DNA of 59,357 nt, from contig CAMYMN010000008.1 of NCBI GenBank assembly GCA_947259395.1, positions 1-59,357 of the forward strand. Reading direction: 5' to 3'. The notes beneath the pieces were generated by a model. The model saw nothing but the letters and a program-made list of their open reading frames with translations, was not told where the DNA came from and did no database searches. This document shows, one piece after another, positions 9,118 through 17,945 of this stretch (position 1 is its first letter; the number at the start of each line of letters is the position of its first letter). The position numbers and the translations under genes are program-made. This stretch comes from an uncultured Gammaproteobacteria bacterium (GTDB taxonomy: Bacteria > Pseudomonadota > Gammaproteobacteria > Arenicellales > JAANXG01).

Positions 9118-9193
9118 GCCGGCGTAGCTCAGTTGGTAGAGCAGCCGATTCGTAATCGGCAGGTCGTTGGTTCGACTCCGACCGCCGGCACCA
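9118..9193 (+). tRNA. tRNA-Thr (anticodon CGT)
   Basis: Complete 76-nt cloverleaf. The acceptor stem GCCGGCG pairs with CGCCGGC. The D arm is GCTCAGTTGGTAGAGC. The anticodon arm GCCGA-TTCGTAA-TCGGC presents CGT, which reads ACG (Thr). The T arm is GTTGG-TTCGACT-CCGAC. The 3' CCA is encoded. No other tRNA adjoins it. Confidence 0.97.
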
Positions 9194-9230
9194 GTTAGGC
9201 GGGCATCGGTTCGCAAAACATTGTTCTTTC

Positions 9231-9274
9231 TGTCATCCCGAGGTGTTAATCCCGCTTGCGGCTTCAGGATGACG
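9231..9274. repeat. Inverted repeat of the GTCATCC family
   Basis: GTCATCC at 9232-9238 is inverted as GGATGAC at 9267-9273 around a 28-nt loop containing GGTGTTAATCCCGCTTGCGG. The ends match the core of the tandem repeat at 53-120 and the pair near 16870-16963. It follows the tRNA gene by about 40 bp. It may serve as a weak transcription stop or simply be a dispersed repeat. Confidence 0.6.
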
Positions 9275-9353
9275 ACATCGAAGGACTTGCCACCAAAGGC
9301 TGAAGCCAAGAGTCAACGTGTTGTCCCGCGTAACGGGGGCAGACGGCGAGCGT

Positions 9354-10016
9354 TTAGCGGCTGCCGACGCGATCTGCGGAACGGCGATTTTCGTAATATG
9401 CGGCGAGCGTGTCGACCTCCTCGCCGATGAGCAAGTCGGTCATTGCGTACATCATCTGGTTGTCGCGCATATGTTTGCTCTGGAAGTCGCGCATCTCGTG
9501 AGCGAGATACTCTCGTCGTTGTCCCGCTAAGATAGGGTACTGTTGAATGGCATCTTGATTGTATTCGTTCGGCTCGTGACACCGGTCGCATTTCGCGACT
9601 AACTCGGCAAGTTTTTCGTCCAGGTTGACTGACGAGCCGCCATCGGTATTATCGCGCTCGATCTGCCCCTGGGCCCAGTAATATGCCGCGATATCCTCGA
9701 TTGACTTTTCACTAAGAGGCATTGTCACCGCGTGCATGCCGGGGTTTCTTCGCGTGTTGTCATGAAATGCGCGCAACTGACTCATCAAGTAGCTCCTGCG
9801 TTGCCCCGCGAGATGCGGAACATAACGGGTATTACTGACGCCGTTCTCGCCGTGACAGCTCGCGCATTGAGCAACGACCTGTGGCATCGGTGACTTATCT
9901 GTCGTTGCGGAGGATGCGGAGTCTTTGCTAGCGGGGGTCTTAGCGCCACGGCTTACCTGCCCATAGAAAACAGAGATCGCTATCGTCAATGCGATTATCC
10001 AGGCCAAAGTCTTCAT
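9354..10016 (-). CDS. Dihaem cytochrome c (c4-like)
   Basis: Exported protein of 220 residues. The signal peptide is LAWIIALTIAISVFYGQ near the N-terminus. Two CxxCH haem c sites are present: CASCHGENG at about residue 52 and CDRCHEPNE at about 143. Each is followed by the class I pattern LAGQR-YL and a later Met (PGMHAVTMPLS; NQMMYAMTD), so two Met/His-ligated class I domains as in cytochrome c4. Start ATG with GGAG upstream. It shares strand and repeat pattern with the tetrahaem protein upstream and probably carries electrons in the periplasm from the membrane cytochrome at 11765-13786. The physiological partner is unknown. Confidence 0.85.
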   Translation of the reverse strand: MKTLAWIIALTIAISVFYGQVSRGAKTPASKDSASSATTDKSPMPQVVAQCASCHGENGVSNTRYVPHLAGQRRSYLMSQLRAFHDNTRRNPGMHAVTMPLSEKSIEDIAAYYWAQGQIERDNTDGGSSVNLDEKLAELVAKCDRCHEPNEYNQDAIQQYPILAGQRREYLAHEMRDFQSKHMRDNQMMYAMTDLLIGEEVDTLAAYYENRRSADRVGSR

Positions 10017-10404
10017 AATTTCATACTCCGCGGCGATTTAGTTCTCAGATGTACCAAAGCATCAGCCGCCATGCCCTGGTTACCGTTACAGCCATGTCTA
10101 TTTAGCGCGATCACCGGTGAAAGGCGCTACCGCGTCCGGTACGAGCCGGTGCCCGAATACGGGCCATCAATACCTTCAGGTAATGTTCCGTTGGTGGTGG
10201 ATCATTGTGTGCAAGCCTCGACGACGAAGCAAGTCGATTTTTGCATTAGTGTTGTCAACCCATCAGCGACACGGTAATCCGGTGTGGTGTGAATCCGCCG
10301 GTAAGCGCGGGCGCACTTGGGCGATCCTGATCGCTTCGGCAACCGTGATTCTACTTGTATTCCCACTTGGCGGTTGACGCAATAATAGCCCTATATCATC
10401 AAGC
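10017..10404. other. Non-coding gap between cytochrome genes
   Basis: About 390 bp between two minus-strand cytochrome genes. I see no credible gene, RNA or repeat in it. Possible short readings on both strands lack ribosome sites and recognisable motifs. It must hold the promoter for the dihaem gene unless the two are cotranscribed. Confidence 0.4.
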
Positions 10405-11517
10405 CTATTTCGCGTCCTGATTGGCATACAACGAGGCGACACTCTCGATAATCGCCTCACTATAGGGCAAGCTCATATTGTGCATCAGCGAGCTGCCGCG
10501 TTTACCGTCATGGTATGCCCGCAGCGCCCTGATCAGGTAGTCCCTGTCCTGTCCATGGATCTTTGGGATGGCCATTGCAGGGTTTTCAATACCGGGCGCG
10601 TGGCAACGGTCGCATTTCGCGGAAAGCTCCTGCACCGTGATCGGACCCACATGCGCCGCTTTAGATTCCTGTGTTGCGTAAAACGCGGCGATATCCGCGA
10701 TTTCCTGATCGGTGTTGTCATCGAGCATGATGTCGTGCACCCGCGTCTGGTCCCGATAGGCCTTGATGGCGCTCACCAGATATTGTGCATCCTGACCGGC
10801 GAGGGTCGGTGTCGTTACATCGTGACTTACCCCGTGGGCCCCGTGGCAGCCACCGCAGCGGGCGGTAAGCGGTTCGCCGGCTTCCGGGTCGCCGACCGTT
10901 GGTTTGCCGCGCCGGACCGGCGTCTGGGAGGCATAATAGAGCGCGAGGTTCTCCATTTCGACCCTGTTCATACCGCGCAGCTCGGTTTCCATGGTTTCGA
11001 TGTTACGTGTGCCGTGCAGGTAGGCCTGCAAGGCGGATACGAAATAGAGTGGTTGCTGGCCCGCCAGACTCGGCATGCCAGGTTCGGTGGCGTTGCCATC
11101 CCCCCCGTGACATCTCGCGCACGCCTTGCTAGCCGCCTTGCCCCGTTCATAGGGTGACAGGGTGATGGCCTTTTTATCCATCTGCGCTTCGAGGGGTGGC
11201 AGGGAGGAGTAGAAAGCGACAACATCGTGTATCTCCTTGGTACTCAATTCCTTGGTCATGTCCCGCAATGCCGCATGGGTGCGTTTTCCCTCTCGGTATG
11301 CGACCAACGATTGGTAAAGATATGCATCCACTTGGGCCGCCAAATGCGGGATGCCTGGCGCAGTCCCCCGGCCGTCCAATCCATGGCACCCTGCGCAATG
11401 CGCCTTGGCCAGGGCCTTGCCGGCGTTGACATCGGGCTGTGGAGTTTTCGCTTCTTGTTCGTCGGCACAAGCGACCAACAGCAAAGGTAGTAGGGCAATT
11501 AAAGCAAGCTGTCTCAT
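10405..11517 (-). CDS. Tetrahaem c-type cytochrome lipoprotein, tandem class I domains
   Basis: About 370 residues. The start is the ATG with GAGGT 7 nt upstream. The signal ends in LLLVAC with Cys at residue 17, a lipobox, so it is probably anchored to a membrane. Four CxxCH sites follow at roughly 90-residue spacing: CAGCHGLDG, CARCHGGDG, CGGCHGAHG and CDRCHAPGI. Each is followed by P-LAGQ (or IHGQ)-YL-A-AY and a downstream Met, so the protein is four fused c4-type domains. It is a homologue of the dihaem gene downstream, doubled. It lies downstream of the nonahaem/b-type gene and could accept electrons from it. Natural acceptor not inferable. Confidence 0.82.
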   Translation of the reverse strand: MRQLALIALLPLLLVACADEQEAKTPQPDVNAGKALAKAHCAGCHGLDGRGTAPGIPHLAAQVDAYLYQSLVAYREGKRTHAALRDMTKELSTKEIHDVVAFYSSLPPLEAQMDKKAITLSPYERGKAASKACARCHGGDGNATEPGMPSLAGQQPLYFVSALQAYLHGTRNIETMETELRGMNRVEMENLALYYASQTPVRRGKPTVGDPEAGEPLTARCGGCHGAHGVSHDVTTPTLAGQDAQYLVSAIKAYRDQTRVHDIMLDDNTDQEIADIAAFYATQESKAAHVGPITVQELSAKCDRCHAPGIENPAMAIPKIHGQDRDYLIRALRAYHDGKRGSSLMHNMSLPYSEAIIESVASLYANQDAK

Positions 11518-11764
11518 TGAATAACCTCGAGGTTCAAACACGCCGCTGATAATTCATAGCGCACGATAAACATTGAAACATTGCACAAGCATAAATCATC
11601 ATCGCACAACGAAAGAGAGTGTAGCAATAGATTCGTTGGCCGCCGCCGTCCACTGCCGGTTCAATGCGACGGCCGCCCTAATTCGCCTCTTGCCGTGGTC
11701 GATAAACGGGTCTTCGCCACTCGTTCGGCCGGTAATTCCTCAGCATTCAGCTACGGAAAACGTC

Positions 11765-13786
11765 TCATGCGATCACCACATTCTCCCAGAAGCCAACCAG
11801 GACCAACACCAGCAGCGCCAGTCCGATGAGGATCAAGGTAGCGCCCAAGATCTTGGATCCGAGTGTCATGGGCCGCGACGGCGCATCCACCAGGTATTTG
11901 TCCAGTTCGCCGCGCTCCAGTAAGCGCTGATATTCTAGGGTGTGCTCGTGTTTGTATTCTTCCAGCGGCATCACTCCGGTGAACATGACGATGTCCTGCG
12001 GCAATTTGTCCGGCCGGAAATGGACGTTGAAGAAATGCACCGAGAACAGGAACACCGCGGCCAGGAACGCCTCCTCGCCATGAATAATGGTTGCTACATT
12101 GAACACCCATCCGGGTAGCACCGATGCGGTTGCCGATGGGAACCACAACATCGCGCCGCTGATGCCGATGATCGCCATGCCCCAGAACGGCGCCCAGTAG
12201 TCAAATTTCTCCCAGTAGGCCCAACGGTCAAATACTGGCCGCGGCGCCAAGCCGAAAAACCACTTGAACATCGCCGCCGCCTGTTTGAGGTCATCGAGGT
12301 TGGGCACCAGGGAGTTAGGACCAAACCACTGCCACGTGTTCCGGTTTTGAATGATGTGATAGGCAAAGAAAATCAAGTGTCCGAAAAACAAAGTTATGAA
12401 GGTCAGCGCCGCAATGCGGTGCAGCAGCGCGGCAATTTTTGGTCCGCCGATTGCTTTCATGACTGCCTGCGCCCAGGCGCTCTCCGCGAACAGCGCAGAG
12501 GTGCCGGTGAGCACCAATGTCATCACCGCCAGCGCCAGCAACAAATGGGAGATTCGCCAGGTGAGGCTCCAGCGCTTGATATATTGCTGGCCGGATTCGG
12601 GCAGTTTATCCGTTTGAATGTGCGGCGCGTTCTTGCCTTCCTTGCGGTCTTTGTATTCGCGGTAAAACCATAACGCCGAGTGCAACCAGAAGAAGGCAAA
12701 TACCCCAACCAGCAGCCCGATCATGAATTTTGACGCGACCCACATGAACGGATAGCGGCTGAAGTCGGCGGTATTACCGTGCGGATGGAAGCTTATGAAT
12801 CCTTTGGTCGCATCCGCGTGGCACGTGCGACAGGTCTCCAGGCGGTTGTTTATGTGCATCCTCGACGCTTCGTCATTCACCCGCTGAATCTGGTGGTGTC
12901 CATGGCAGTCGTAGCATTTGGCGGTGTAGGCATAACCCAGCGTAGTAACTTGACCATGATAGGTGCCGGTGTAGGTTTTTAATTGTTGGCCATGACAGTT
13001 TCCACAATTGGAGGTGATGGCCAGTTTTGTCGTATCGACACCGGGAGATTCGATTTCATGGGTGGTGTGGCAATCGATGCAAACGGCGGCATTTGGGTTG
13101 CCTTCCTGCTTTACTTCCCGCCCATGTACCGACGTCAAGTAGACCTTGGTGATGTCGGCATGGCACTTGCCGCACACCTCGGGTATCTGTAATCGAAAAT
13201 CCCAGCGGGCCTTGGTACCCAATGGCGCGAAGGTGTGGGGATTATGACAATCGGAGCAATAGGCGTTGGGTTTGGACAGGTCTTGTTTACTGGGCCGGGA
13301 GTGAATAGAGCCCATGTAGCTCTTGATTTTTTCAATCACCACATCGACGCGTTGGTATTCTTTAATGCCATTTTCGTTTTGTGTTGCCATCGTGTCTAGA
13401 TGGCAGTTAACGCAGTTCACCGGGTCTCTTTTTTCGTTTCTGCGGTGCGGAACTTGCACGATATCCCAGTGGCAATCAACGCAAGCGCGCCGCGAGTGCA
13501 CACTCTGTTTGAACAATTCCGGGGAAACGTAAAGCCTGCGCATCGCCTGCTTACCGGACTCTCCGGTGGGAATACCGAATCCCTCGTAACCATGACATCC
13601 CAAGCACAGTTCATTCTTCGGTTTCGCGTCACGGCTTCCAGTGGCCGCGTCGCCACGGAGACCAACCTGGGCTTGGGCGTCCGCCAACCAGCTGTCCGGT
13701 GCCGTCGCCAGAACGACGACACACGCAAGAATCGATGCTGCAAATCTCGAAACACGCAATTTTTCAATACTGCCTGGTTGCCACAT
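11765..13786 (-). CDS. Nonahaem cytochrome c fused to a b-type membrane domain
   Basis: About 673 residues. The start is the ATG giving an immediate signal peptide (FAASILACVVVLATAP, cut near ADAQA); a longer frame upstream adds 62 residues without secretion features. Nine CxxCH motifs follow: CLGCH, CVDCH, CVNCH, CSDCH, CGKCH, CIDCH, CGNCH, CYDCH and CRTCH. Then come a transmembrane helix (FMIGLLVGVFAFFWLHSALW) and a helical bundle like formate-dehydrogenase gamma/cytochrome b561. Candidate haem b ligands are His in WRISHLLLAL, LLHRIAAL, FGHLIFF, TIIHGEEAFL and FSVHFFNVHF. The last helix is close to the C-terminus. Likely role: exchange of electrons between the quinone pool and periplasmic multihaem carriers. 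The two cytochromes downstream are natural partners. The direction of flow is not shown by sequence. Confidence 0.82.
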   Translation of the reverse strand: MWQPGSIEKLRVSRFAASILACVVVLATAPDSWLADAQAQVGLRGDAATGSRDAKPKNELCLGCHGYEGFGIPTGESGKQAMRRLYVSPELFKQSVHSRRACVDCHWDIVQVPHRRNEKRDPVNCVNCHLDTMATQNENGIKEYQRVDVVIEKIKSYMGSIHSRPSKQDLSKPNAYCSDCHNPHTFAPLGTKARWDFRLQIPEVCGKCHADITKVYLTSVHGREVKQEGNPNAAVCIDCHTTHEIESPGVDTTKLAITSNCGNCHGQQLKTYTGTYHGQVTTLGYAYTAKCYDCHGHHQIQRVNDEASRMHINNRLETCRTCHADATKGFISFHPHGNTADFSRYPFMWVASKFMIGLLVGVFAFFWLHSALWFYREYKDRKEGKNAPHIQTDKLPESGQQYIKRWSLTWRISHLLLALAVMTLVLTGTSALFAESAWAQAVMKAIGGPKIAALLHRIAALTFITLFFGHLIFFAYHIIQNRNTWQWFGPNSLVPNLDDLKQAAAMFKWFFGLAPRPVFDRWAYWEKFDYWAPFWGMAIIGISGAMLWFPSATASVLPGWVFNVATIIHGEEAFLAAVFLFSVHFFNVHFRPDKLPQDIVMFTGVMPLEEYKHEHTLEYQRLLERGELDKYLVDAPSRPMTLGSKILGATLILIGLALLVLVLVGFWENVVIA

Positions 13787-14374
13787 ATTCTTCGCACCGC
13801 CGTGTTGGCGCTGGTGGTTGCCTTCTTTTATCCCGACCACCGCATTCAAAGATGAAGCAGGGATGGACGATGCACAGACTTCTTCAGAGACGCAATCAGC
13901 CGGTTCTTTTTCGATTTCCGATGGATCGTGAACACATCGACCCCACCGCTTGATTGCATTTCTTTTATTCACGCAGTCCTACTTACACTGATTCCCGAAG
14001 CCCCGCAATTAAAGGTACGTCGTATTTCATTGTATGTGCTCAAACGCTGCGATTCACGGTGGCGCGCATCAGAAAATCGCCTCATCCCCTCGCGGGTTTG
14101 CACGCAAATCAAGGCCGAGGCACGTAACTGGCCGTAACCATTGGATTTTCTGTTACTTCTTGCGAGGTTGTCCAGCCCGTGAAAACCTGTATAGCGCACA
14201 GATTTTTCCACTTCCGTGACCCAGATCAAGTGATGGCCGCAATATTAACGTAACCCGCCCTGGGCAGCGGCGCGCAACCGCAAACTGCTGACCCGTTACT
14301 CAGTCATGGCGGTTTGTGCGTTAAACGGTTAGAGAACAGGATGCGGCAGCCCCACGAGCGCCGGCCGCGATGGA
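13787..14374. other. Non-coding gap upstream of the nonahaem gene
   Basis: About 590 bp. The part next to the cytochrome gene is open in its frame but without a credible start. The remainder has no gene, RNA fold or repeat that I can support. It should hold the promoter of the cytochrome cluster. Confidence 0.4.
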
Positions 14375-15160
14375 TTAGTGCGACGTCGCCAGGCCCGTTC
14401 TCGCCAGCTTACGCGCCGCTACCAATGGGTCTAAGCTGTTGGCCGCACCGATGGTGCGTTTGTCGCGAGCGATGGCGCCGCGGACCTTGAGGTTACGGCG
14501 CAAGATCTTGAAGATCAAATCATGGTGGGCGCTTGATCTGTGTTCGTCTCTTGAAGATTGCCAGAGCAGATTGACCACGCGTAAGCTGGTTTCGTGATCG
14601 CGTTCCGTCATATCAGCGGCTTGGGTGTCGATGGGTGACAGAACTGGCTGAAAGAATAATACCGGGAAATACCCACGGGACCCGTTGCTGTCAACATAAT
14701 TTGCCAGGTAATTTAATCCACGGTGGACGCTGCACGCGCCCCGCAGTTCATCCACGGTAAGAATTTGTTGTGACGAGTCCGCTGCGTCATATTGAATTTT
14801 CGTTTCTTGATCTAGACGGAGCGTGTCAATAACATCGTTATGCACCATCAGCGTCGCAGACTGCCATTCATGATCGTTGTCACCGGCCGGTAGGATATAA
14901 CCTAGCTCCATTCCGGTTTCGACGCTATTCAAGTAGATATGAGACAGTTCCTGTAGGTTACGCAGGAAATTCTCCAGTTCGGGCACAAAACTGCGATGCT
15001 TGCGCGTGAACTTACGATCATGCAACTGTGGAAACGTCTCTTTAACCGGTTTCGCATCCGCTGGGCGAATGAAACCGAGGTCCGCGTTGCGATTGATGAA
15101 ATAGAAACCTTGGACGCCTTGATAGCGCTGCACAAAGCGAGATACAGATTGGGGCGACAT
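14375..15160 (-). CDS. Uncharacterised protein, 261 residues
   Basis: I do not recognise this protein. It has no signal peptide and no clear transmembrane segment. It is mixed in composition, with an acidic middle and a basic C-terminus (ILRRNLKVRGAIARDKR). Visible segments include QGFYFINRNADLGFIRP near the start, LENFLRNLQELSHIYL near residue 85, and GYFPVLFFQPVLSP near 165. The codon use looks like its neighbours and the frame is long, so it is probably a real cytoplasmic protein. It is divergent from ampD, from which it is separated by 245 bp, and shows no operon partner. Confidence 0.6.
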   Translation of the reverse strand: MSPQSVSRFVQRYQGVQGFYFINRNADLGFIRPADAKPVKETFPQLHDRKFTRKHRSFVPELENFLRNLQELSHIYLNSVETGMELGYILPAGDNDHEWQSATLMVHNDVIDTLRLDQETKIQYDAADSSQQILTVDELRGACSVHRGLNYLANYVDSNGSRGYFPVLFFQPVLSPIDTQAADMTERDHETSLRVVNLLWQSSRDEHRSSAHHDLIFKILRRNLKVRGAIARDKRTIGAANSLDPLVAARKLARTGLATSH

Positions 15161-15405
15161 ATGTTGCTCTACCCACTACCTAATTGAATTAATGGTACTT
15201 TACTCACCGACACCCCTGCTATATAGACGTCGTCACAAACAAGCCGTTCGTCTGATGAAACAGGTTGCAACAAACTCGATAATTGGTCAGGTTTTATAGA
15301 TGACCGAGGCGTTTTCCTCGTCAAACGGTCGGTTGTAGATCACAAGCGGTATGCGGCTAATATGCGCCAGCGGGCCGGATTCTTGCACATCACGCGGAGG
15401 GAGAA

Positions 15406-15975
15406 TTGCGTTTAAATCTGGATAGCGGATTGGTAACGGAGGCCCGCTTCGTCGCGTCGCCCAATTGCGACGCGCGTCCTGCGCCAGCCATAGTGGAGGC
15501 CTTGGTGATTCATTGTATCAGTCTGCCGCCTTATCAGTTTGGCGGCGATGACATCGAGGCCTTCTTCTGTAATTGCCTGGACGTGTCGAGACATCCGTAT
15601 TTTCGAGAGATTCAAGGTCTCAAGGTCTCCACACACTTTCTTATCCAACGAAGCGGCGAGTTGACGCAGTTCGTAGCCACCAACATGCGTGCTTGGCATG
15701 CGGGAGCCTCCGAGCTTCGTGGCCGTTGTGATGTCAACGATTTTTCCATTGGTATTGAATTAGAGGGAACCGATGACCAACCGTTCGAAGAGGTTCAATA
15801 TGAGACCCTGATCGAGTTGACGCGGGTCTTAACTGCTGTGTATCCGGGAATCGTCGCCTCCAACATGGTAGGCCATTGTGACATTGCCCCGTCTCGTAAA
15901 ACGGATCCGGGACCGCATTTCGATTGGCATCGATACCGCGGCGAGTTCCGTGCCGGCTGGCGGATGGGCCCATGA
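15406..15975 (+). CDS. ampD: 1,6-anhydro-N-acetylmuramyl-L-alanine amidase AmpD
   Basis: Zinc amidase of peptidoglycan recycling, 189 residues. The start is TTG with GGAGGG just upstream. Visible family motifs are LVIHCISLPP (zinc His), STHFLIQRSGELTQFV, RAWHAGAS (zinc His), NDFSIGIELEG, and VGHCDIAPSRKTDPGPHFDW (zinc His-Cys-Asp region and catalytic Lys). It cleaves anhydro-muropeptides in the cytoplasm. The stop overlaps the start of the BtuF-like gene (ATGA), so the two are probably cotranscribed, although no functional link is known. Confidence 0.93.
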   Translation: MRLNLDSGLVTEARFVASPNCDARPAPAIVEALVIHCISLPPYQFGGDDIEAFFCNCLDVSRHPYFREIQGLKVSTHFLIQRSGELTQFVATNMRAWHAGASELRGRCDVNDFSIGIELEGTDDQPFEEVQYETLIELTRVLTAVYPGIVASNMVGHCDIAPSRKTDPGPHFDWHRYRGEFRAGWRMGP

Positions 15976-16865
15976 ACCGGCACATCACCATCCTCGCGCA
16001 AAGCCTGATTGGCGCCTGGATTGGCTTGGCGACATGGAGTGCTGCGCTGGCGGTTGTGGTAATTGATGACCGGGGGCAGGCCATCGAGTTCGCGAATCCA
16101 CCGCAACGCATTATCAGTCTTGCACCGAATATTACCGAGCTGCTATTCGCTGTGGGCGCCGGCTCCCAAGTAAAGGCGGTTTCCGAGTACAGCGATTATC
16201 CGGCAGATGCATCGGCGTTACCTAAAATCGCTAATGCCTTGGGGGTCAATTTAGAGCGTATATTGGACCTTCAGCCAGATTTGGTGATCGCGTGGCTGAG
16301 CGGTAATGGGCAGCGTGTGATTGATCGTCTGGAGCATCTTGGAATCCGTGTTTTCGTTACCGAACCGCGGCGGTTCGCTGACGTTGAACGATTACTATCC
16401 GTATTTGGTCAGATCACTGGTCATCCACGGGAAGGGTCGAGTCAAGCGCGGCGTTTTCGGAAACAAGTCGCCTCGCTTCGAGATCAGTACGCGTGGAAAT
16501 CTTCAATGTCGGTGTTTTACCAACTCTCGCAACGGCCATTGATGACAATAAACCGCGATCACATAATCAGCGAGCTATTGACGTTGTGCGGTGGCGATAA
16601 TGTGTTCGCTGATTACCGGTTATTAGCACCAACGGTGAACATAGAAGACGTGATGAAGCGGGACGCAGACGTAATACTGATTAGTTCGACGGTACCCAAC
16701 GTCAGTCGGATTCGCTCACAATGGTTGATGATGCAGGACCTCAAAGCCGCAAAAACAGAACGAGTATTCATAGTCGATGCGGATCTCATCAATCGCCAGA
16801 CTCCAAGATTGGTGCAGGGCTTAGAACAGGTCTGCCAGCTGATCGATCAAGCGCGTTCGGGTTAA
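15972..16865 (+). CDS. btuF: BtuF-like cobalamin/siderophore-type periplasmic binding protein
   Basis: About 297 residues. The start is the ATG in the 4-nt overlap with ampD; it is followed by a signal peptide (LIGAWIGLATWSAALA). The helical-backbone binding-protein pattern is clear: PPQRIISLAPNITELLFAVG, then EYSDYPADASALPKI, and LERILDLQPDLVIAW. These match BtuF. The adenosyltransferase gene nearby on the other strand supports a corrinoid role. No BtuC/BtuD genes are in the window, so the permease must be elsewhere. A related haem or siderophore ligand cannot be excluded. Confidence 0.8.
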   Translation: MNRHITILAQSLIGAWIGLATWSAALAVVVIDDRGQAIEFANPPQRIISLAPNITELLFAVGAGSQVKAVSEYSDYPADASALPKIANALGVNLERILDLQPDLVIAWLSGNGQRVIDRLEHLGIRVFVTEPRRFADVERLLSVFGQITGHPREGSSQARRFRKQVASLRDQYAWKSSMSVFYQLSQRPLMTINRDHIISELLTLCGGDNVFADYRLLAPTVNIEDVMKRDADVILISSTVPNVSRIRSQWLMMQDLKAAKTERVFIVDADLINRQTPRLVQGLEQVCQLIDQARSG

Positions 16866-16869
16866 CCGT

Positions 16870-16963
16870 TGTCATCCCGACAAGCGCAGGAAAGGACCTC
16901 ACACTGTGAACGTTGTCACCATCATCCGAGACGGTGAGGTTCCTCACTGCATTCGGAATGACA
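16870..16963. repeat. Inverted repeat of the GTCATCCCGA family
   Basis: TGTCATCCCGA (16870-16880) faces TCGGAATGACA (16953-16963), 10 of 11 pairing, with about 72 nt between. An internal copy of the same ends (CATCATCCGAGA) lies near 16920. It sits between the converging btuF and adenosyltransferase genes and may form a large stem. Related to the repeats at 53-120 and 9231-9274. Confidence 0.6.
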
Positions 16964-16989
16964 GGAGATAAGTTGGGGACCGCAATGGA

Positions 16990-17535
16990 TCAATCTCGAG
17001 ACCACAACACATCCGGCTGATCAGCAGCACGGTTCAGCACCCGCGCCAACACGAACAACAGATCGGAAAGCCGATTTACGAATTGGCGGGAGATTGGAGA
17101 TATATCGTCCGACAACTTGGCCAATGTGACAAGGCGCCGTTCAGCACGGCGACAAATACCGCGCGCGACATGGCATTGAGCGGCCGCCCGGCTGCCGCCT
17201 GGAAGGATAAATTCTTTCAGGGGTTCGAGGTCGGCATTGAAAACGTCCAACTGATGCTCGAGTTGTTCAACCTTGGGCTGCGATATCATGCGATGGCTCG
17301 GTATACTGAGTTCTCCGCCTAGGTCGAACAGCGTGTGTTGGATGGATAACAAACACTCCCGGACCGGATCGCTGAGGGTTTCCGTCAACAGCACACCGAT
17401 GGCGCTGTTCAACTCATCCACCGCACCCATGGCCTCAATTCGCGCGTCATCTTTATCTACGCGGCTGCCGTCGGCGAGACCAGTGGTGCCCTGATCACCG
17501 GTACGGGTGTAAATCTTGGATAATCGATGACCCAT
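16990..17535 (-). CDS. Cob(I)alamin adenosyltransferase, PduO type
   Basis: About 181 residues; transfers the adenosyl group of ATP to cob(I)alamin. The start is the ATG giving MGHRLSKIYTRTGDQGTTGL, which is the family N-terminus and ATP-binding segment, continued by ADGSRVDKDDARIEAMGAVDEL. The C-terminal helix region RGICRRAERRLVTLA and FVNRLSDLLFVLARVLN match PduO-type enzymes. A longer frame upstream runs into a dispersed repeat and is rejected. It converges with the BtuF-like gene, consistent with corrinoid uptake and activation. Confidence 0.92.
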   Translation of the reverse strand: MGHRLSKIYTRTGDQGTTGLADGSRVDKDDARIEAMGAVDELNSAIGVLLTETLSDPVRECLLSIQHTLFDLGGELSIPSHRMISQPKVEQLEHQLDVFNADLEPLKEFILPGGSRAAAQCHVARGICRRAERRLVTLAKLSDDISPISRQFVNRLSDLLFVLARVLNRAADQPDVLWSRD

Positions 17536-17585
17536 TGGTTGCTGGAAGTGGAGTAGTTGTCGATGACTGAAGGATAACACGACGG

Positions 17586-17785
17586 TTAGCCCGCATATTG
17601 CACCAATACTGCGACTTCGCGCAGCACAAGTACGGCGACTTCGCGCAGCACGAGGGATCCCGGATAATGGCGAACAGACTTGTCCAGCGCGTAGTCCCCG
17701 GGCACAAGCGCCGGGTCGGGTGGCCGACCCCCTGCTGTGCGGGGACAAGCACTGCCACTACACCAGCACAAGCGCCGTTCTGGAG
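17586..17785. repeat. Dispersed mosaic repeat, copy A
   Basis: It begins with TTAGCCCGCATATTGCACCA (17586-17605), the same end as the copies at 20064 and 30299. Further inside are two diverged direct repeats around CGACTTCGCGCAGCACAAG, the string GGATCCCGGATAATG (also near 18950), and CCCCTGCTGTGCGGGGACAA with GCACTGC (also at 32369). The block therefore joins pieces seen separately at other sites. It has no coding content of its own. Confidence 0.7.
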
Positions 17786-17945
17786 AGATGAAGGTTCGTA
17801 ATCGGAATCAGAGTCCGTGACTTCGAGCGCTGCTTTTTTTGGACGTCGCACACCGGGAACCTGGTATTTTTGTGAAGCCGACACGTGCAGTGCGGCCTGA
17901 ACTGAGCACGGCTCCCGTGCCTGCGGCGAATAGCGGCGGAGCGCC

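Noticed and set aside
8983..9309. Minus-strand frame of 108 codons across the tRNA gene
   Set aside because: It is antisense to tRNA-Thr (the familiar false product RSRTNDLPITNRLLYQLSYA) and is not a gene.
17495..17884. Minus-strand frame of about 129 codons upstream of the adenosyltransferase
   Set aside because: It is made of dispersed-repeat sequence with low-complexity, Cys-rich translation and no motif.
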